A stretch of 64,000 bases of DNA from Bacillota bacterium. GTDB lineage: Bacteria; Bacillota; Clostridia; Acetivibrionales; Acetivibrionaceae. The DNA lies in assembly GCA_023421115.1 (NCBI GenBank), contig JAEZUI010000133.1, forward strand, positions 16,546 through 80,545, given 5' to 3'. Positions 1 through 8,496 of this stretch are shown here, piece after piece. A program made the translations under genes and the position numbers. The notes below the pieces were generated by a model. That model saw only the letters and a program-made list of their open reading frames with translations, was not told where the DNA came from and did not search any database. The stretch's first letter is position 1, and each line of letters starts with the position of its first letter.

Positions 1-1
1 A

Positions 2-1684
2 GCAGGTGCAAAGTATAGGGGTGAATTTGAGGAAAGACTTAAAAAGGCCCTTGAAGAGATTAAGAAAGCAGGAAATGTAATACTGTTTATAGATGAGATG
101 CACACAATTATAGGAGCCGGTGCAGCGGAAGGTGCTATTGATGCTTCGAATATATTAAAGCCATCCCTCGCAAGAGGTGAAATACAGGTTATAGGTGCGA
201 CCACTCTTGATGAATATAGAAAGCACGTTGAAAAGGACGCTGCATTAGAAAGAAGGTTCCAGCCAATTACGATAGGAGAACCTACAATAGAAGAAGCTAT
301 TGAGATATTAAAGGGTGTAAGGGACAAATATGAAGCTCACCATAGAGTGAAAATTACCGATGAAGCTGTTGTTGCAGCAGTAAAGCTTTCAGACAGGTAT
401 ATAACAGAGCGCTATTTACCGGATAAAGCAATAGATTTGGTTGATGAAGCAGCGTCAAGAGTGAGACTTAAATCGTTTACAGCTCCACCGGATTTAAAAC
501 AACTTGAAGAGCAAGTTGAGAAGCTGAGAAAAGAGAAAGAAGATTCGATAATATGCCAGGAGTTTGAAAAAGCAGCGCGTATAAGGGATGAAGAACAGAG
601 ATTGAAAAACGAGTTGGATAAGGCGAAAAATGACTGGCAGCAAAAAAACCAGACCACTACAGATACTGTTACAGAAGAGGAAGTTGCAGGAATTGTAGCC
701 GATTGGACAGGAATACCTGTTAAACGTCTTGCAGAAGAAGAGTCGGAAAGACTCATGAAAATGGAAGAAACTCTCCATAACAGGGTAATAGGTCAAGAAG
801 AGGCGGTTAAGGCAATATCAAAAGCTATTAGAAGAGGAAGAGTTGGTCTTAAAGATCCGAAAAGGCCTGTAGGCTCATTTATATTCTTGGGGCCGACAGG
901 AGTTGGAAAGACCGAACTTAGTAAGGCTCTTGCTGAAGCTTTGTTTGGAGACGAAAACTCTATTACAAGAATTGATATGTCCGAGTATATGGAGAAACAC
1001 AGCGTATCTCGTCTGGTAGGTTCACCACCAGGATATGTAGGATATGAAGAAGGAGGACAGCTTACTGAGAAAGTGAGAAGAAAGCCTTATTCAGTAGTGT
1101 TGTTTGATGAGATCGAAAAGGCCCATCCGGATGTGTTCAATATACTGCTTCAGATTCTCGAAGATGGAAGACTTACCGATTCCCAAGGAAGAGTAGTTGA
1201 CTTTAGAAATACGGTAATCATTATGACATCAAACGTTGGAGCAAGGCTTATAACCGAACCAAAAAGGCTCGGCTTCAGTTCGGCTAATGCTGAAAAAGCA
1301 AAGACCTATAATGATATGAAGAATAATGTTATGGGAGAGCTTAAGAATACCTTCAGGCCTGAGTTCCTAAACAGAGTAGACGAGATAATTGTATTCCACC
1401 CATTAGAGGAAGAACACTTAAAGAGCATTGTAGGACTTATGATTGAGAGTCTGGCAAAAAGACTTAGAGATAATGCAATAGCTTTAGAGGTTAGCGAAGA
1501 TGCGAAACTGCTTTTAGCTAAGAAAGGATTTGACCAGATGTATGGTGCAAGGCCTTTAAGGAGAGCTATTCAAAGTATGGTGGAAGACAAGTTGGCGGAA
1601 GAGATGCTTGAAGGAAGAGTCCGAGCAGGTGACAAGGTAGTTATAGAAAGTAAGGATGATGATTTGGTTTTGAGTAAAGCATAG
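2..1684 (+). CDS. clpC: ATP-dependent Clp protease ATPase ClpC (5' end outside window)
   Basis: AAA+ unfoldase that feeds substrates to ClpP in the cytosol. The frame is open from base 2, so the N-terminal repeat domain and the first Walker A lie outside the window. Visible in order are the pore-loop region AGAKYRGEFEERLKK, the first Walker B (ILFIDEMHT), the UVR-like coiled-coil middle segment (around EFEKAARIRDEEQRL), and the second AAA module with Walker A GPTGVGKTE, pore loop GSPPGYVGYEEGG and Walker B VVLFDEIEKAHPD, followed by the ClpB-type C-terminal domain. In B. subtilis clpC closes the ctsR-mcsA-mcsB operon and is followed by radA; here radA is about 50 kb away. A terminator follows directly. 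Confidence 0.97.
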   Translation, partial: AGAKYRGEFEERLKKALEEIKKAGNVILFIDEMHTIIGAGAAEGAIDASNILKPSLARGEIQVIGATTLDEYRKHVEKDAALERRFQPITIGEPTIEEAIEILKGVRDKYEAHHRVKITDEAVVAAVKLSDRYITERYLPDKAIDLVDEAASRVRLKSFTAPPDLKQLEEQVEKLRKEKEDSIICQEFEKAARIRDEEQRLKNELDKAKNDWQQKNQTTTDTVTEEEVAGIVADWTGIPVKRLAEEESERLMKMEETLHNRVIGQEEAVKAISKAIRRGRVGLKDPKRPVGSFIFLGPTGVGKTELSKALAEALFGDENSITRIDMSEYMEKHSVSRLVGSPPGYVGYEEGGQLTEKVRRKPYSVVLFDEIEKAHPDVFNILLQILEDGRLTDSQGRVVDFRNTVIIMTSNVGARLITEPKRLGFSSANAEKAKTYNDMKNNVMGELKNTFRPEFLNRVDEIIVFHPLEEEHLKSIVGLMIESLAKRLRDNAIALEVSEDAKLLLAKKGFDQMYGARPLRRAIQSMVEDKLAEEMLEGRVRAGDKVVIESKDDDLVLSKA

Positions 1685-1692
1685 ACAAATTA

Positions 1693-1716
1693 CCAGAGCT
1701 AACAGCTCTGGTTTTT
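1693..1716 (+). terminator. Rho-independent terminator of clpC
   Basis: A perfect 8-bp stem, CCAGAGCT/AGCTCTGG, with a 3-nt loop is followed by five T. It starts 9 bp after the clpC stop, so the clpC operon ends here instead of reading into radA. Confidence 0.85.
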
Positions 1717-1717
1717 G

Positions 1718-1757
1718 TGATCTAAATATTGAATAGGTTATTTTTGAAATGGCCTTA
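1718..1757. repeat. Dispersed repeat copy, right-end type
   Basis: The segment has the core AATATTGAATAGGTTA followed by TTTTTGAAATGGCCTTA. It closely matches 59058-59096, the inner right end of a repeat unit; the first half recurs at 45350-45376. It lies just after the clpC terminator, at the left junction of the accessory region. Confidence 0.6.
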
Positions 1758-1825
1758 TGACAAGATTGACTGGGCAAAAAATAATATATTAACAAATGAA
1801 ATTGTATAAAATAAGGAGAATATAG

Positions 1826-2989
1826 ATGACAGGAGCATATTATAGCAAAGAATACAGAAATGTTTTTTTGGAGTTTGGATATCCGGAAAAGGAAATTAAG
1901 AATAAAGTAGAACAGGCATTTAATACTATGTTTTATGGCTCTCAGGAGGAAAGAATCTACCACCAAGTTGGCGATGATATGGGATATATGGTGGATACGG
2001 GAAATAACGATGTCCGTTCCGAGGGAATGTCCTACGGTATGATGATGTGCGTCCAAATGGATAAAAAGGAAGAGTTTGATCGTTTATGGAAATGGTCAAG
2101 GACTTATATGTATCATGAAGAACATTCTGATCAGAAGGGCTATTTTGCATGGTCCTGCCAGCTGAACGGAGAAAAGAACTATCAAGGTGCTGCACCTGAC
2201 GGCGAAGAGTATTTTGCAATGGCACTTTTCTTTGCAGCTAAAAGGTGGGGAAATGGCGAAGGTATTTTTAATTATCAAGAACAGGCGCAGCAGATTCTGC
2301 ATGATTGCATACATAAGGGAGAAAAAGGGAATCCGGGTTGCCCTATGTGGGAACCTCAAACTAAGTTAATCAAATTTACGGCAGAGAGCACATTTACCGA
2401 CCCATCTTATCATCTTCCGCATTTTTACGAGCTTTATGCTTTATGGAGTAGGGAGGAAGATAGGGAGTTTTGGAAGGAAGCAGCAAAAGCAAGTAGGGCG
2501 TATCTGAAAAAGGCTTGCAATTCTGTGACAGGACTGAATCCTGAGTATTCTGAGATGAATGGGAATCCTCTTATGAAATCATGGCCTGGCGATTACAGGC
2601 GTGATACCTATTATTCGGATGCATATCGCACTATAGCAAACATCGCTATGGACTATATTTGGTTCGCACAGGATATGAACCGTGAAGAGGATTGGCGCAG
2701 TGAGATCGCAGATAAGCTGCAGTATTTTTTCTGCAATACAGTTCGACATTGTCAGGACGGAATCTACGAGATGGATGGGAGAATCATTCCGGGCAAGGCA
2801 CTTCACCCTGTGGCAATCATTGCGACAAATGCACAGGCCTCCCTTGCCGCAAAGGGAGCATACAGTGAGGAGTGCGTAAGAAAATTCTGGGAAACACCAC
2901 TTCGCACAGGTGATAGAAGATACTACGACAACTGCCTATACTTCTTTGCACTTCTTGCACTTAGTGGGAACTACAGGATTTATATGTGA
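1826..2989 (+). CDS. GH8 reducing-end xylose-releasing exo-oligoxylanase
   Basis: 387 aa, no signal peptide, so probably cytoplasmic. The conserved GH8 stretch SEGMSYGMMM carries the expected general acid E66, PDGEEYFA holds conserved D125, and YYSDAYR holds D265, the likely catalytic base by comparison with the Rex enzymes (EC 3.2.1.156). Length and lack of secretion fit Rex, which removes xylose from the reducing end of imported xylo-oligosaccharides. AAGGAG sits just before the ATG. The neighbouring AraR-like repressor and oligosaccharide importer support the role. A secreted GH8 endoglucanase or chitosanase is less likely without an export signal. Family assignment is firm; exact substrate is inferred. 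Confidence 0.88.
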   Translation: MTGAYYSKEYRNVFLEFGYPEKEIKNKVEQAFNTMFYGSQEERIYHQVGDDMGYMVDTGNNDVRSEGMSYGMMMCVQMDKKEEFDRLWKWSRTYMYHEEHSDQKGYFAWSCQLNGEKNYQGAAPDGEEYFAMALFFAAKRWGNGEGIFNYQEQAQQILHDCIHKGEKGNPGCPMWEPQTKLIKFTAESTFTDPSYHLPHFYELYALWSREEDREFWKEAAKASRAYLKKACNSVTGLNPEYSEMNGNPLMKSWPGDYRRDTYYSDAYRTIANIAMDYIWFAQDMNREEDWRSEIADKLQYFFCNTVRHCQDGIYEMDGRIIPGKALHPVAIIATNAQASLAAKGAYSEECVRKFWETPLRTGDRRYYDNCLYFFALLALSGNYRIYM

Positions 2990-3050
2990 TAGTGTAGATA
3001 CCGATTAAGAAAGTTAGATGATTTTTAAATTGCAATATATCAAACAAAAA

Positions 3051-3069
3051 AGAGCCAAAGGCTCTTTTT
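3051..3069. terminator. Bidirectional terminator between convergent genes
   Basis: AGAGCC-AAA-GGCTCT with an A run before and a T run after, so it can work on both strands. It separates the GH8 gene (+) from the regulator (-). Confidence 0.8.
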
Positions 3070-3093
3070 TAATCAATAAGTTACAAAACAAAC

Positions 3094-3114
3094 TTATTTG
3101 TTGTCATTTACTTT
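3094..3114. repeat. 21-bp direct repeat, left copy
   Basis: Identical over 21 bases to 8375-8395. This copy overlaps the last codons and stop of the AraR-like repressor gene; the other lies downstream of the solute-binding protein gene, so the pair brackets the regulator and importer. Confidence 0.75.
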
Positions 3115-4195
3115 CAAATTTCTTAACCGAGCCACGAACTATCAGCTGTGGATCAAACAATATATTCTGTGCGTTTGACCCTCCAATCATGGATAATAAA
3201 AGTTTTGCTGCTGCTTCACCTAACTTTTCCGCAGGATGTGCAACGCTAGTAAGAGAACAAAATTTTGCCAGTTCAGAGTTGTCAATTCCGACTACTGAAA
3301 AATCCTCGGGTACATTTCTTCCGTTTTTACGGAGAAAATCAATAAGCATAAGCGCTATCAAGTCATTATAGCACAGTGACGCTGTACATGTTGCAAAAGA
3401 CTCAGAAAATTGGTTGGATAGCAGTGCTTCCAGCATACTATGAATTGGATACCAACAGATATTGTCTTCCCTAATGGGCACTTCATAATCCGCAAGGGCC
3501 TTCACATAACCTAGGTATCGCAAGTGGGCCTGACGATTATTGTAGGGGAATATTCCCAAAATATCTTTATGCCCCTGACTGAGTAAATACTCTGTGGCTA
3601 CATAACCTGCCTTTTCGTCGTCTAAAGCAACATACGGCACATTCAGTTCCGGGTAGAACGAATCAATAAAAATAAGAGGCATACGTTTTTGAATAATTGT
3701 ACGATACAATTCCACATTTACACAAGGCAGCGCACTTCTGGTGGGTTCAACAATAAGTCCATCCAATCGTCTCTCCAGCATGTTATTTAGGGCTCTGGTT
3801 TCACCCGCAACCATATTATTTGTGGATGCCATTTGCAAACCTAAGCCGTCCTCAGAAAGCACACCTTCAACGCCTCGGACTATGCTAGGAAAGATATAGT
3901 TATCTTGATAAGTTGAGACTAAACCTACAGTCCTTGAAGATATTGCTCCATTTCCAGATTTCTCCTTAACTCCAGGGGTTCCGAAAGAAATGTAAGTACC
4001 ACTCCCCTGAATACGTGTAATATAACCTTCATTCTCCAACATTTCTAAGGCACGGCGTACTGTCTGGCGTGAGCATCCAAACCTATTGCTGAGGGCAGCC
4101 TCCGAGAGGAACTTTTCTTTAGGTTGAATCACACCGGTAGTAATTTGTTCAATTGTCCAATTTACGATATTCATATACTTAGGACCACGAGGCAT
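3104..4195 (-). CDS. AraR-like transcriptional repressor (GntR HTH + LacI-type sensor)
   Basis: 363 aa. Residues about 8-70 form a GntR winged helix (CSRQTVRRALEMLENEGYI and IQGSGTYI are typical). Residues about 90-360 form a LacI/periplasmic-binding-like sugar sensor (GLVSTYQDNYIFPSIVRGVE; SVVGIDNSELAKF). This architecture defines the AraR family of pentose-responsive repressors. GAGAGG precedes the ATG. It is divergent from the importer genes and convergent with GH8, so it most likely controls both through sites in the 489-bp divergent gap, where a TTGT-N4-ACAA palindrome resembles B. subtilis AraR operators. Whether the effector is arabinose, xylose or an oligosaccharide cannot be read here. 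Confidence 0.88.
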   Translation of the reverse strand: MPRGPKYMNIVNWTIEQITTGVIQPKEKFLSEAALSNRFGCSRQTVRRALEMLENEGYITRIQGSGTYISFGTPGVKEKSGNGAISSRTVGLVSTYQDNYIFPSIVRGVEGVLSEDGLGLQMASTNNMVAGETRALNNMLERRLDGLIVEPTRSALPCVNVELYRTIIQKRMPLIFIDSFYPELNVPYVALDDEKAGYVATEYLLSQGHKDILGIFPYNNRQAHLRYLGYVKALADYEVPIREDNICWYPIHSMLEALLSNQFSESFATCTASLCYNDLIALMLIDFLRKNGRNVPEDFSVVGIDNSELAKFCSLTSVAHPAEKLGEAAAKLLLSMIGGSNAQNILFDPQLIVRGSVKKFESK

Positions 4196-4270
4196 CTTTT
4201 TAGTTCCTCTCTTTACAAGTGTTTAATTTCCAATATACTTAACCAACCGTTTTTATACTAAATTTTGATA

Positions 4271-4370
4271 AGGTGATTCCAAAAAAATAACTGGTCAATG
4301 GGTGTTTCAAAAAAGCTGATTTTAATGGATTGAAACTATATATTTACTAATGGATTTTTTGAAACACCTA
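4271..4370. repeat. MITE-like repeat unit
   Basis: It starts AAGGTGATTCCAAAAAAATA, as does 58937, and contains a perfect 14-bp inverted repeat GGTGTTTCAAAAAA (4302-4315) / TTTTTTGAAACACC (4355-4368). No coding capacity. Related copies are at 51713-51810 and 58937-59277. Confidence 0.65.
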
Positions 4371-4419
4371 AGCAACTTACCTTCATTATAATTACTTCCT
4401 TATTAAAAAACAAGAACAA

Positions 4420-4439
4420 AAAGTTGTAAATACAACTTT
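4420..4439. promoter_or_regulatory. Candidate AraR-type operator
   Basis: Perfect palindrome AAAGTTGT-AAAT-ACAACTTT. Its core TTGT-N4-ACAA has the same half sites and spacing as B. subtilis AraR operators (TTGTACGTACAA). It lies between the AraR-like repressor gene and the importer genes. Confidence 0.5.
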
Positions 4440-4536
4440 GAAAACAACAGTTACCACGATACGTCAATTTTGTTGAATATGCATAATTTTTCACGAATAT
4501 TAATATATATTATTAGTAACATTATAACAAATTGTA

Positions 4537-4565
4537 TTGACAAGTTTTTGTCGATATGATAACCT
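4537..4565 (+). promoter_or_regulatory. Possible promoter of importer operon
   Basis: A consensus -35 TTGACA at 4537-4542 is followed after 17 bp by TAACCT, a weak -10. It would give a leader of roughly 110 nt before the GTG at 4685. The -10 is the weak point. Confidence 0.35.
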
Positions 4566-4684
4566 TTTTAAAAACATTATGTAAAATCTATACAAAAACA
4601 AATACAAGTTTAAGTTTTAACAATACAAGTTAGTTTGTTTTGCATAATTAAAAGATTTCATCGAAAAAAAAGGGGGGAACAACA

Positions 4685-5638
4685 GTGAAAACTGTTTTGT
4701 CAAATCCACTGTCTATAGAGAGAAAGAATAAGACTCTAAATTATTTAAAACGATACTGGACGCTCTACCTTTTATTAGTTATTCCAATAATTTATTTTCT
4801 AATCTTCCGCTATATACCTATGACATATATTCAGATAGCCTTTAAGAAGTATAGCCTTGTCAAAGATGTTTGGCATATGCCCTTGGCAAACAACAATGGT
4901 TTTGAATATTTTATAAAAGCATTCTCAAATCGCGATTTTCTCTTTGCACTTCGAAATACTTTTATGCTCAACTTGCTTGACTTGGTAGTTGGATTTCCTG
5001 CCCCAATTATATTGGCAATACTGCTCAATGAATTGAAATTCAAAAAGTTCAAACGCATTACCCAGACCATAGCTTACATGCCTCACTTTCTTTCCTGGGT
5101 TATTATTGCGGGTTTGATGTTGCAGCTTTTAGCCCCTAGTACTGGTCTTGTTAACATTATGCTGAATCATTTAGGCTTTGATTCTATTCCGTTCATCAGT
5201 CAGCCTACTCACTGGGTAGCCACCTATATATTACTTGGAGTTTGGCAGAGTGTCGGATGGAACGCCATCATATATTTGGCAGCAATTGCAGGTATCAATC
5301 CAGAGCTTTATGAAGCTGCCGCAATGGACGGAGCTGGCCGACTTAAAAAGATATGGCATGTAACCTTACCATGTCTACGTCCCACCATCATAGTTCTACT
5401 TATCTTAAGTTTAGGTCGTATTCTTGGCAGTGATTTTGATAGGCCGTATGCTTTAGGAAACCCTTTAGTTAAAAGTGTGTCAAACGTTATTGCTACTTTC
5501 GTTTATACAAATGGTATACGTGGACTTCAGTTCTCGTTAACCGTAGCAGTGGGGTTATTTCAGTCTGTAGTATGCGTTATCTTCCTATACCTTGCAAACA
5601 CTCTTTCAAAAAAATTCGGCGAACGCGGCATATGGTAA
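4685..5638 (+). CDS. Oligosaccharide ABC importer permease 1 (LplB-like)
   Basis: 317-aa inner-membrane permease with about six membrane segments. The EAA loop, EAAAMDGAGRLKKIWHVTLP, contacts the ATPase. The N-terminal layout, with RYWTLYLLLVIPIIYFLIF as first segment, is typical of the LplB/YtePQ branch importing plant oligosaccharides. Start is GTG with AAGGGGGGAA about 5 bp upstream. First gene of an operon with a second permease and a lipoprotein; no ATPase gene is present, so a shared MsmX-type ATPase is likely (known for this family, inferred here). Confidence 0.92.
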   Translation: MKTVLSNPLSIERKNKTLNYLKRYWTLYLLLVIPIIYFLIFRYIPMTYIQIAFKKYSLVKDVWHMPLANNNGFEYFIKAFSNRDFLFALRNTFMLNLLDLVVGFPAPIILAILLNELKFKKFKRITQTIAYMPHFLSWVIIAGLMLQLLAPSTGLVNIMLNHLGFDSIPFISQPTHWVATYILLGVWQSVGWNAIIYLAAIAGINPELYEAAAMDGAGRLKKIWHVTLPCLRPTIIVLLILSLGRILGSDFDRPYALGNPLVKSVSNVIATFVYTNGIRGLQFSLTVAVGLFQSVVCVIFLYLANTLSKKFGERGIW

Positions 5639-5675
5639 GAGGTTTATACAATGATTAAAAGGGAGGATATAAAGC

Positions 5676-6536
5676 ATGATTAAATCAAAAAATGAGAAAT
5701 ATGGAGATTATATTGTAGCATTTATTTGTTTTTTATTTATCATAATTTGTTTATTGCCCTTACTTAACGTTGTGGCACGTTCTCTTAGTTCACCTACAGC
5801 ATTAATTCGCAATGAGGTTGGTCTTTGGCCTAAAGGTTTAAATTTAGAGGCCTATAAAACTGTACTTAGAGACGCTAAGTATACTTGGTCACTTGGTTGG
5901 ACTGCATTATTAACTCTCATATGCACAATCGTATCTATGATAATGACTACAATTTGTGCTTACCCGCTTACCTATGACCATCTTAAGGGGCGTCGCATAA
6001 TCAATGTATTTATTATTTTTACCATGTACTTCAGTGCAGGTACAATTCCAAACTATTTACTTTATAAAGATTTGAAGCTGCTTAACCATCCGTTGGTATT
6101 AATAATACCAAGTTGTCTGAGCGTATTTAATATGATTATTATGCGCAGCTTTCTTCAAAACATCCCTGAAAGCATACGTGAATCTGCTGAGATAGACGGT
6201 GCAGGACCCATTCGTATACTTGTAAGTATCTATCTGCCCATGTCTACTTCAGTAATTGCTACACTCTCGCTCTTCTATGCTGTAGGGCGTTGGAACGGTT
6301 TTTCAGATGCATTGATGTATATGAATAACACGAAATACTATCCTATCCAGTTGCTATTGTACAACATTATCAATAGTGTGCAGAACATTGACACTTCTGT
6401 GGAAGTTATCCCCGGAGTCTCTGAAACTCTTAAATCGGCAACCGTCATATTTGCCACAGTACCAATTTTATTGATTTACCCTTGGCTACAAAGATATTTC
6501 ATCTCAGGTGTGACCTTAGGTGCAGAAAAGGGTTAA
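5676..6536 (+). CDS. Oligosaccharide ABC importer permease 2 (LplC/YtcP-like)
   Basis: 286 aa, about six membrane segments, with the coupling loop IRESAEIDGAGPIRILVSIY (EAA motif). It ends with FISGVTLGAEKG, the usual C-terminus of this family. AAGGGAGG precedes the ATG; the gap to the first permease is 37 bp. It should form the heterodimeric channel with the upstream gene. Confidence 0.92.
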   Translation: MIKSKNEKYGDYIVAFICFLFIIICLLPLLNVVARSLSSPTALIRNEVGLWPKGLNLEAYKTVLRDAKYTWSLGWTALLTLICTIVSMIMTTICAYPLTYDHLKGRRIINVFIIFTMYFSAGTIPNYLLYKDLKLLNHPLVLIIPSCLSVFNMIIMRSFLQNIPESIRESAEIDGAGPIRILVSIYLPMSTSVIATLSLFYAVGRWNGFSDALMYMNNTKYYPIQLLLYNIINSVQNIDTSVEVIPGVSETLKSATVIFATVPILLIYPWLQRYFISGVTLGAEKG

Positions 6537-6607
6537 ACCACTCTAAAGGCGCAATGCGTCTAGTGAAAATATCATGAAATTATAACCAAAAATGGGGGAG
6601 GATTAAA

Positions 6608-8254
6608 ATGAAAAAAGCAATTTCAGTTCTATCAATTTGTCTCGCGATGGCTACGCTTTTGCCATCCTGTTCTAAAGGGCCTAAGGTTGATAATCCATCA
6701 TTACCTTCAAATGCCCCTACTCAAAATGCCGAAATTATTAACGGTAAGTTTACAAAAACCAGATCCATTACCGTTGAAATTTACGAGCGTGGGAACGACG
6801 GAGGTTCAAAACCTGATGACAATTTCTACACAAACTATATTAAAGAGGGTATGCTTCGTGATCATAATGTAGAGGTCAATTATGTCCGCGTACCTAGATG
6901 GACTGAGGCCGAGGCAATGAACAACCTACTTGCTGCTGGCGATGCACCTGATGTTTGTGTAACTTATGACTACCCTACCATTCAAACCTATGCCAATATG
7001 GGTGGAATAGTTGATTTAGCTCCTTACCTGAAAGAAAACAAGGATTTGCTTCCAAATCTTTGGAATCTATTAGGAGATGAAAACATCTACTGGGATGAAG
7101 ATCCTGAAAAAGGTACTCTATGGGCTGTTGAAGCAAAACTTTTCCATAACAAACGTATTAACACTTTTGTACGTGAGGATTGGCTAAAGAAACTAAACTT
7201 GGAAGAACCTAAATCCATTGAAGAGTTCGAAGCTATGCTCAAGGCCTTTAAAGCTAATGCCTCTACACTTCTTGGCGCTGATGCAAATAAGATGATTCCA
7301 TTCTCTATAAGCTTCGACGTGGGCTGGCGTGCTGATCATATGTTAACTTCCTTTGTACCTGACAATTTCTCTGATAAAGACGCATATGTCTATGGTTTTG
7401 ACGACAGACATTTACTATACCCAGGCGTAAAGGGCGGCGTCAAAAAACTTAACGAGTGGTATAGTCAAGGATTGATTTGGAAAGATTTTGCGCTCTATGG
7501 AGCAGGTGACAAAACTGAAGACAATATGATAAAAGCAGGCTACGTAGGTTGCTTCATGCACAACTGGGATTATCCGTATCGTGACGGTGAAAACGGTATT
7601 ACTGCAAACCTAAAGAAATTGGTTGGAGAAGATGCTGCATTTATCGCAATTGAGCCTTTCAAGAACGATAAGGGCGTTTATAAGAAGTATCTCAGTCCTC
7701 CAATAGACCGTAAAGTCTTCTTCCCTGTATCTAATGATGAGCCACTTGCTTCATTGCTTTACCTTGACTGGATTTCCAATCTTGAAAACCGAAAGTTCTT
7801 GCAGATTGGAGAAGAGGGTGTTACACACGAGAAACTTCCAGATGGTTCAGTTAAAACTATAGCTGCCACAGGCGAGAAGATCATGAACTCACCAAACAAT
7901 ATCGACTATACTATCACTATCAATGGTTTAGACCTTGGTGATGCTGATTTGAACGTTAAATCTATTGCTAACGGATATGCAGGTGTTGAACCAAGATTAA
8001 TTGCAAAAGCTTATGAAATAACCAGCAAGGACGCTCGTATTGGTAAACATGTTAATGTAGGACAAATTGAAGCTGAAGAGGGTCAAGGTACTGCACTAAA
8101 AGAAAAGCGCGATAAACTCCTCGCTCAGGCTGTTGTTGCTCCACCGGCTCAATTCGAGTCAATATTTGACAGTGGTATGCAGGATTATCTAAATTCCGGT
8201 GGGCAAGCAATTATTGACGAACGTAAAGATAAATATGAAAATTTCTACAAATAA
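6608..8254 (+). CDS. Extracellular oligosaccharide-binding lipoprotein of the ABC importer
   Basis: 548 aa. The N-terminal signal sequence ends in the lipobox LPSC (C21), so the mature protein is lipid-anchored outside the membrane. The body is a family 1 solute-binding protein of the large LplA/YtcQ type (AAGDAPDVCVTYDYPTIQTY; WAVEAKLFHNKRINTFVRED). GGGGGAGG precedes the ATG. The length matches receptors for long oligosaccharides, and the GH8 neighbour makes xylo-oligosaccharides the best guess. Confidence 0.9.
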   Translation: MKKAISVLSICLAMATLLPSCSKGPKVDNPSLPSNAPTQNAEIINGKFTKTRSITVEIYERGNDGGSKPDDNFYTNYIKEGMLRDHNVEVNYVRVPRWTEAEAMNNLLAAGDAPDVCVTYDYPTIQTYANMGGIVDLAPYLKENKDLLPNLWNLLGDENIYWDEDPEKGTLWAVEAKLFHNKRINTFVREDWLKKLNLEEPKSIEEFEAMLKAFKANASTLLGADANKMIPFSISFDVGWRADHMLTSFVPDNFSDKDAYVYGFDDRHLLYPGVKGGVKKLNEWYSQGLIWKDFALYGAGDKTEDNMIKAGYVGCFMHNWDYPYRDGENGITANLKKLVGEDAAFIAIEPFKNDKGVYKKYLSPPIDRKVFFPVSNDEPLASLLYLDWISNLENRKFLQIGEEGVTHEKLPDGSVKTIAATGEKIMNSPNNIDYTITINGLDLGDADLNVKSIANGYAGVEPRLIAKAYEITSKDARIGKHVNVGQIEAEEGQGTALKEKRDKLLAQAVVAPPAQFESIFDSGMQDYLNSGGQAIIDERKDKYENFYK

Positions 8255-8261
8255 CTTAATA

Positions 8262-8313
8262 TTATATAGAAATGGGGAACTTGCAGTTGTGCAGGTTCCC
8301 CATTTCTATATAA
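8262..8313 (+). terminator. Long hairpin terminator after importer operon
   Basis: A perfect 19-bp stem (8262-8280 with 8295-8313) encloses a 14-nt loop. There is no long T run after it, so it may also act as an mRNA-stabilising 3' end. Confidence 0.75.
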
Positions 8314-8374
8314 TAACATTATGAACATTGAAACCAAATAATCATTCCGCAGCATAGCCTCATTCTTATTTTGT

Positions 8375-8395
8375 TTATTTGTTGTCATTTACTTT
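8375..8395. repeat. 21-bp direct repeat, right copy
   Basis: Identical to 3094-3114 and in the same orientation; it closes a 5.3-kb segment holding the repressor and importer genes. Confidence 0.75.
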
Positions 8396-8496
8396 ATCTA
8401 TAAAAAAAATTATAATATTGATAGGACTAATATATAAAACTTGCTAATATAGTTATCAGATGACTACATTAAAAAATAGAGGAAAAGGTGCATCTA

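Larger units (their letters stand above)
4196..4684. other. Divergent regulatory gap
   Basis: 489 bp without a gene. It holds a repeat unit with inner inverted ends (4271-4370), an AraR-type palindrome (4420-4439), a possible promoter (4537-4565), two direct AATACAAGTT copies around 4602 and 4621, and the strong AAGGGGGGAA ribosome binding site of the first permease. Confidence 0.7.

Noticed and set aside
3018..3371. Plus-strand frame of 117 codons
   Set aside because: Antisense to the end of the AraR-like repressor and runs through the bidirectional terminator; no ribosome binding site.
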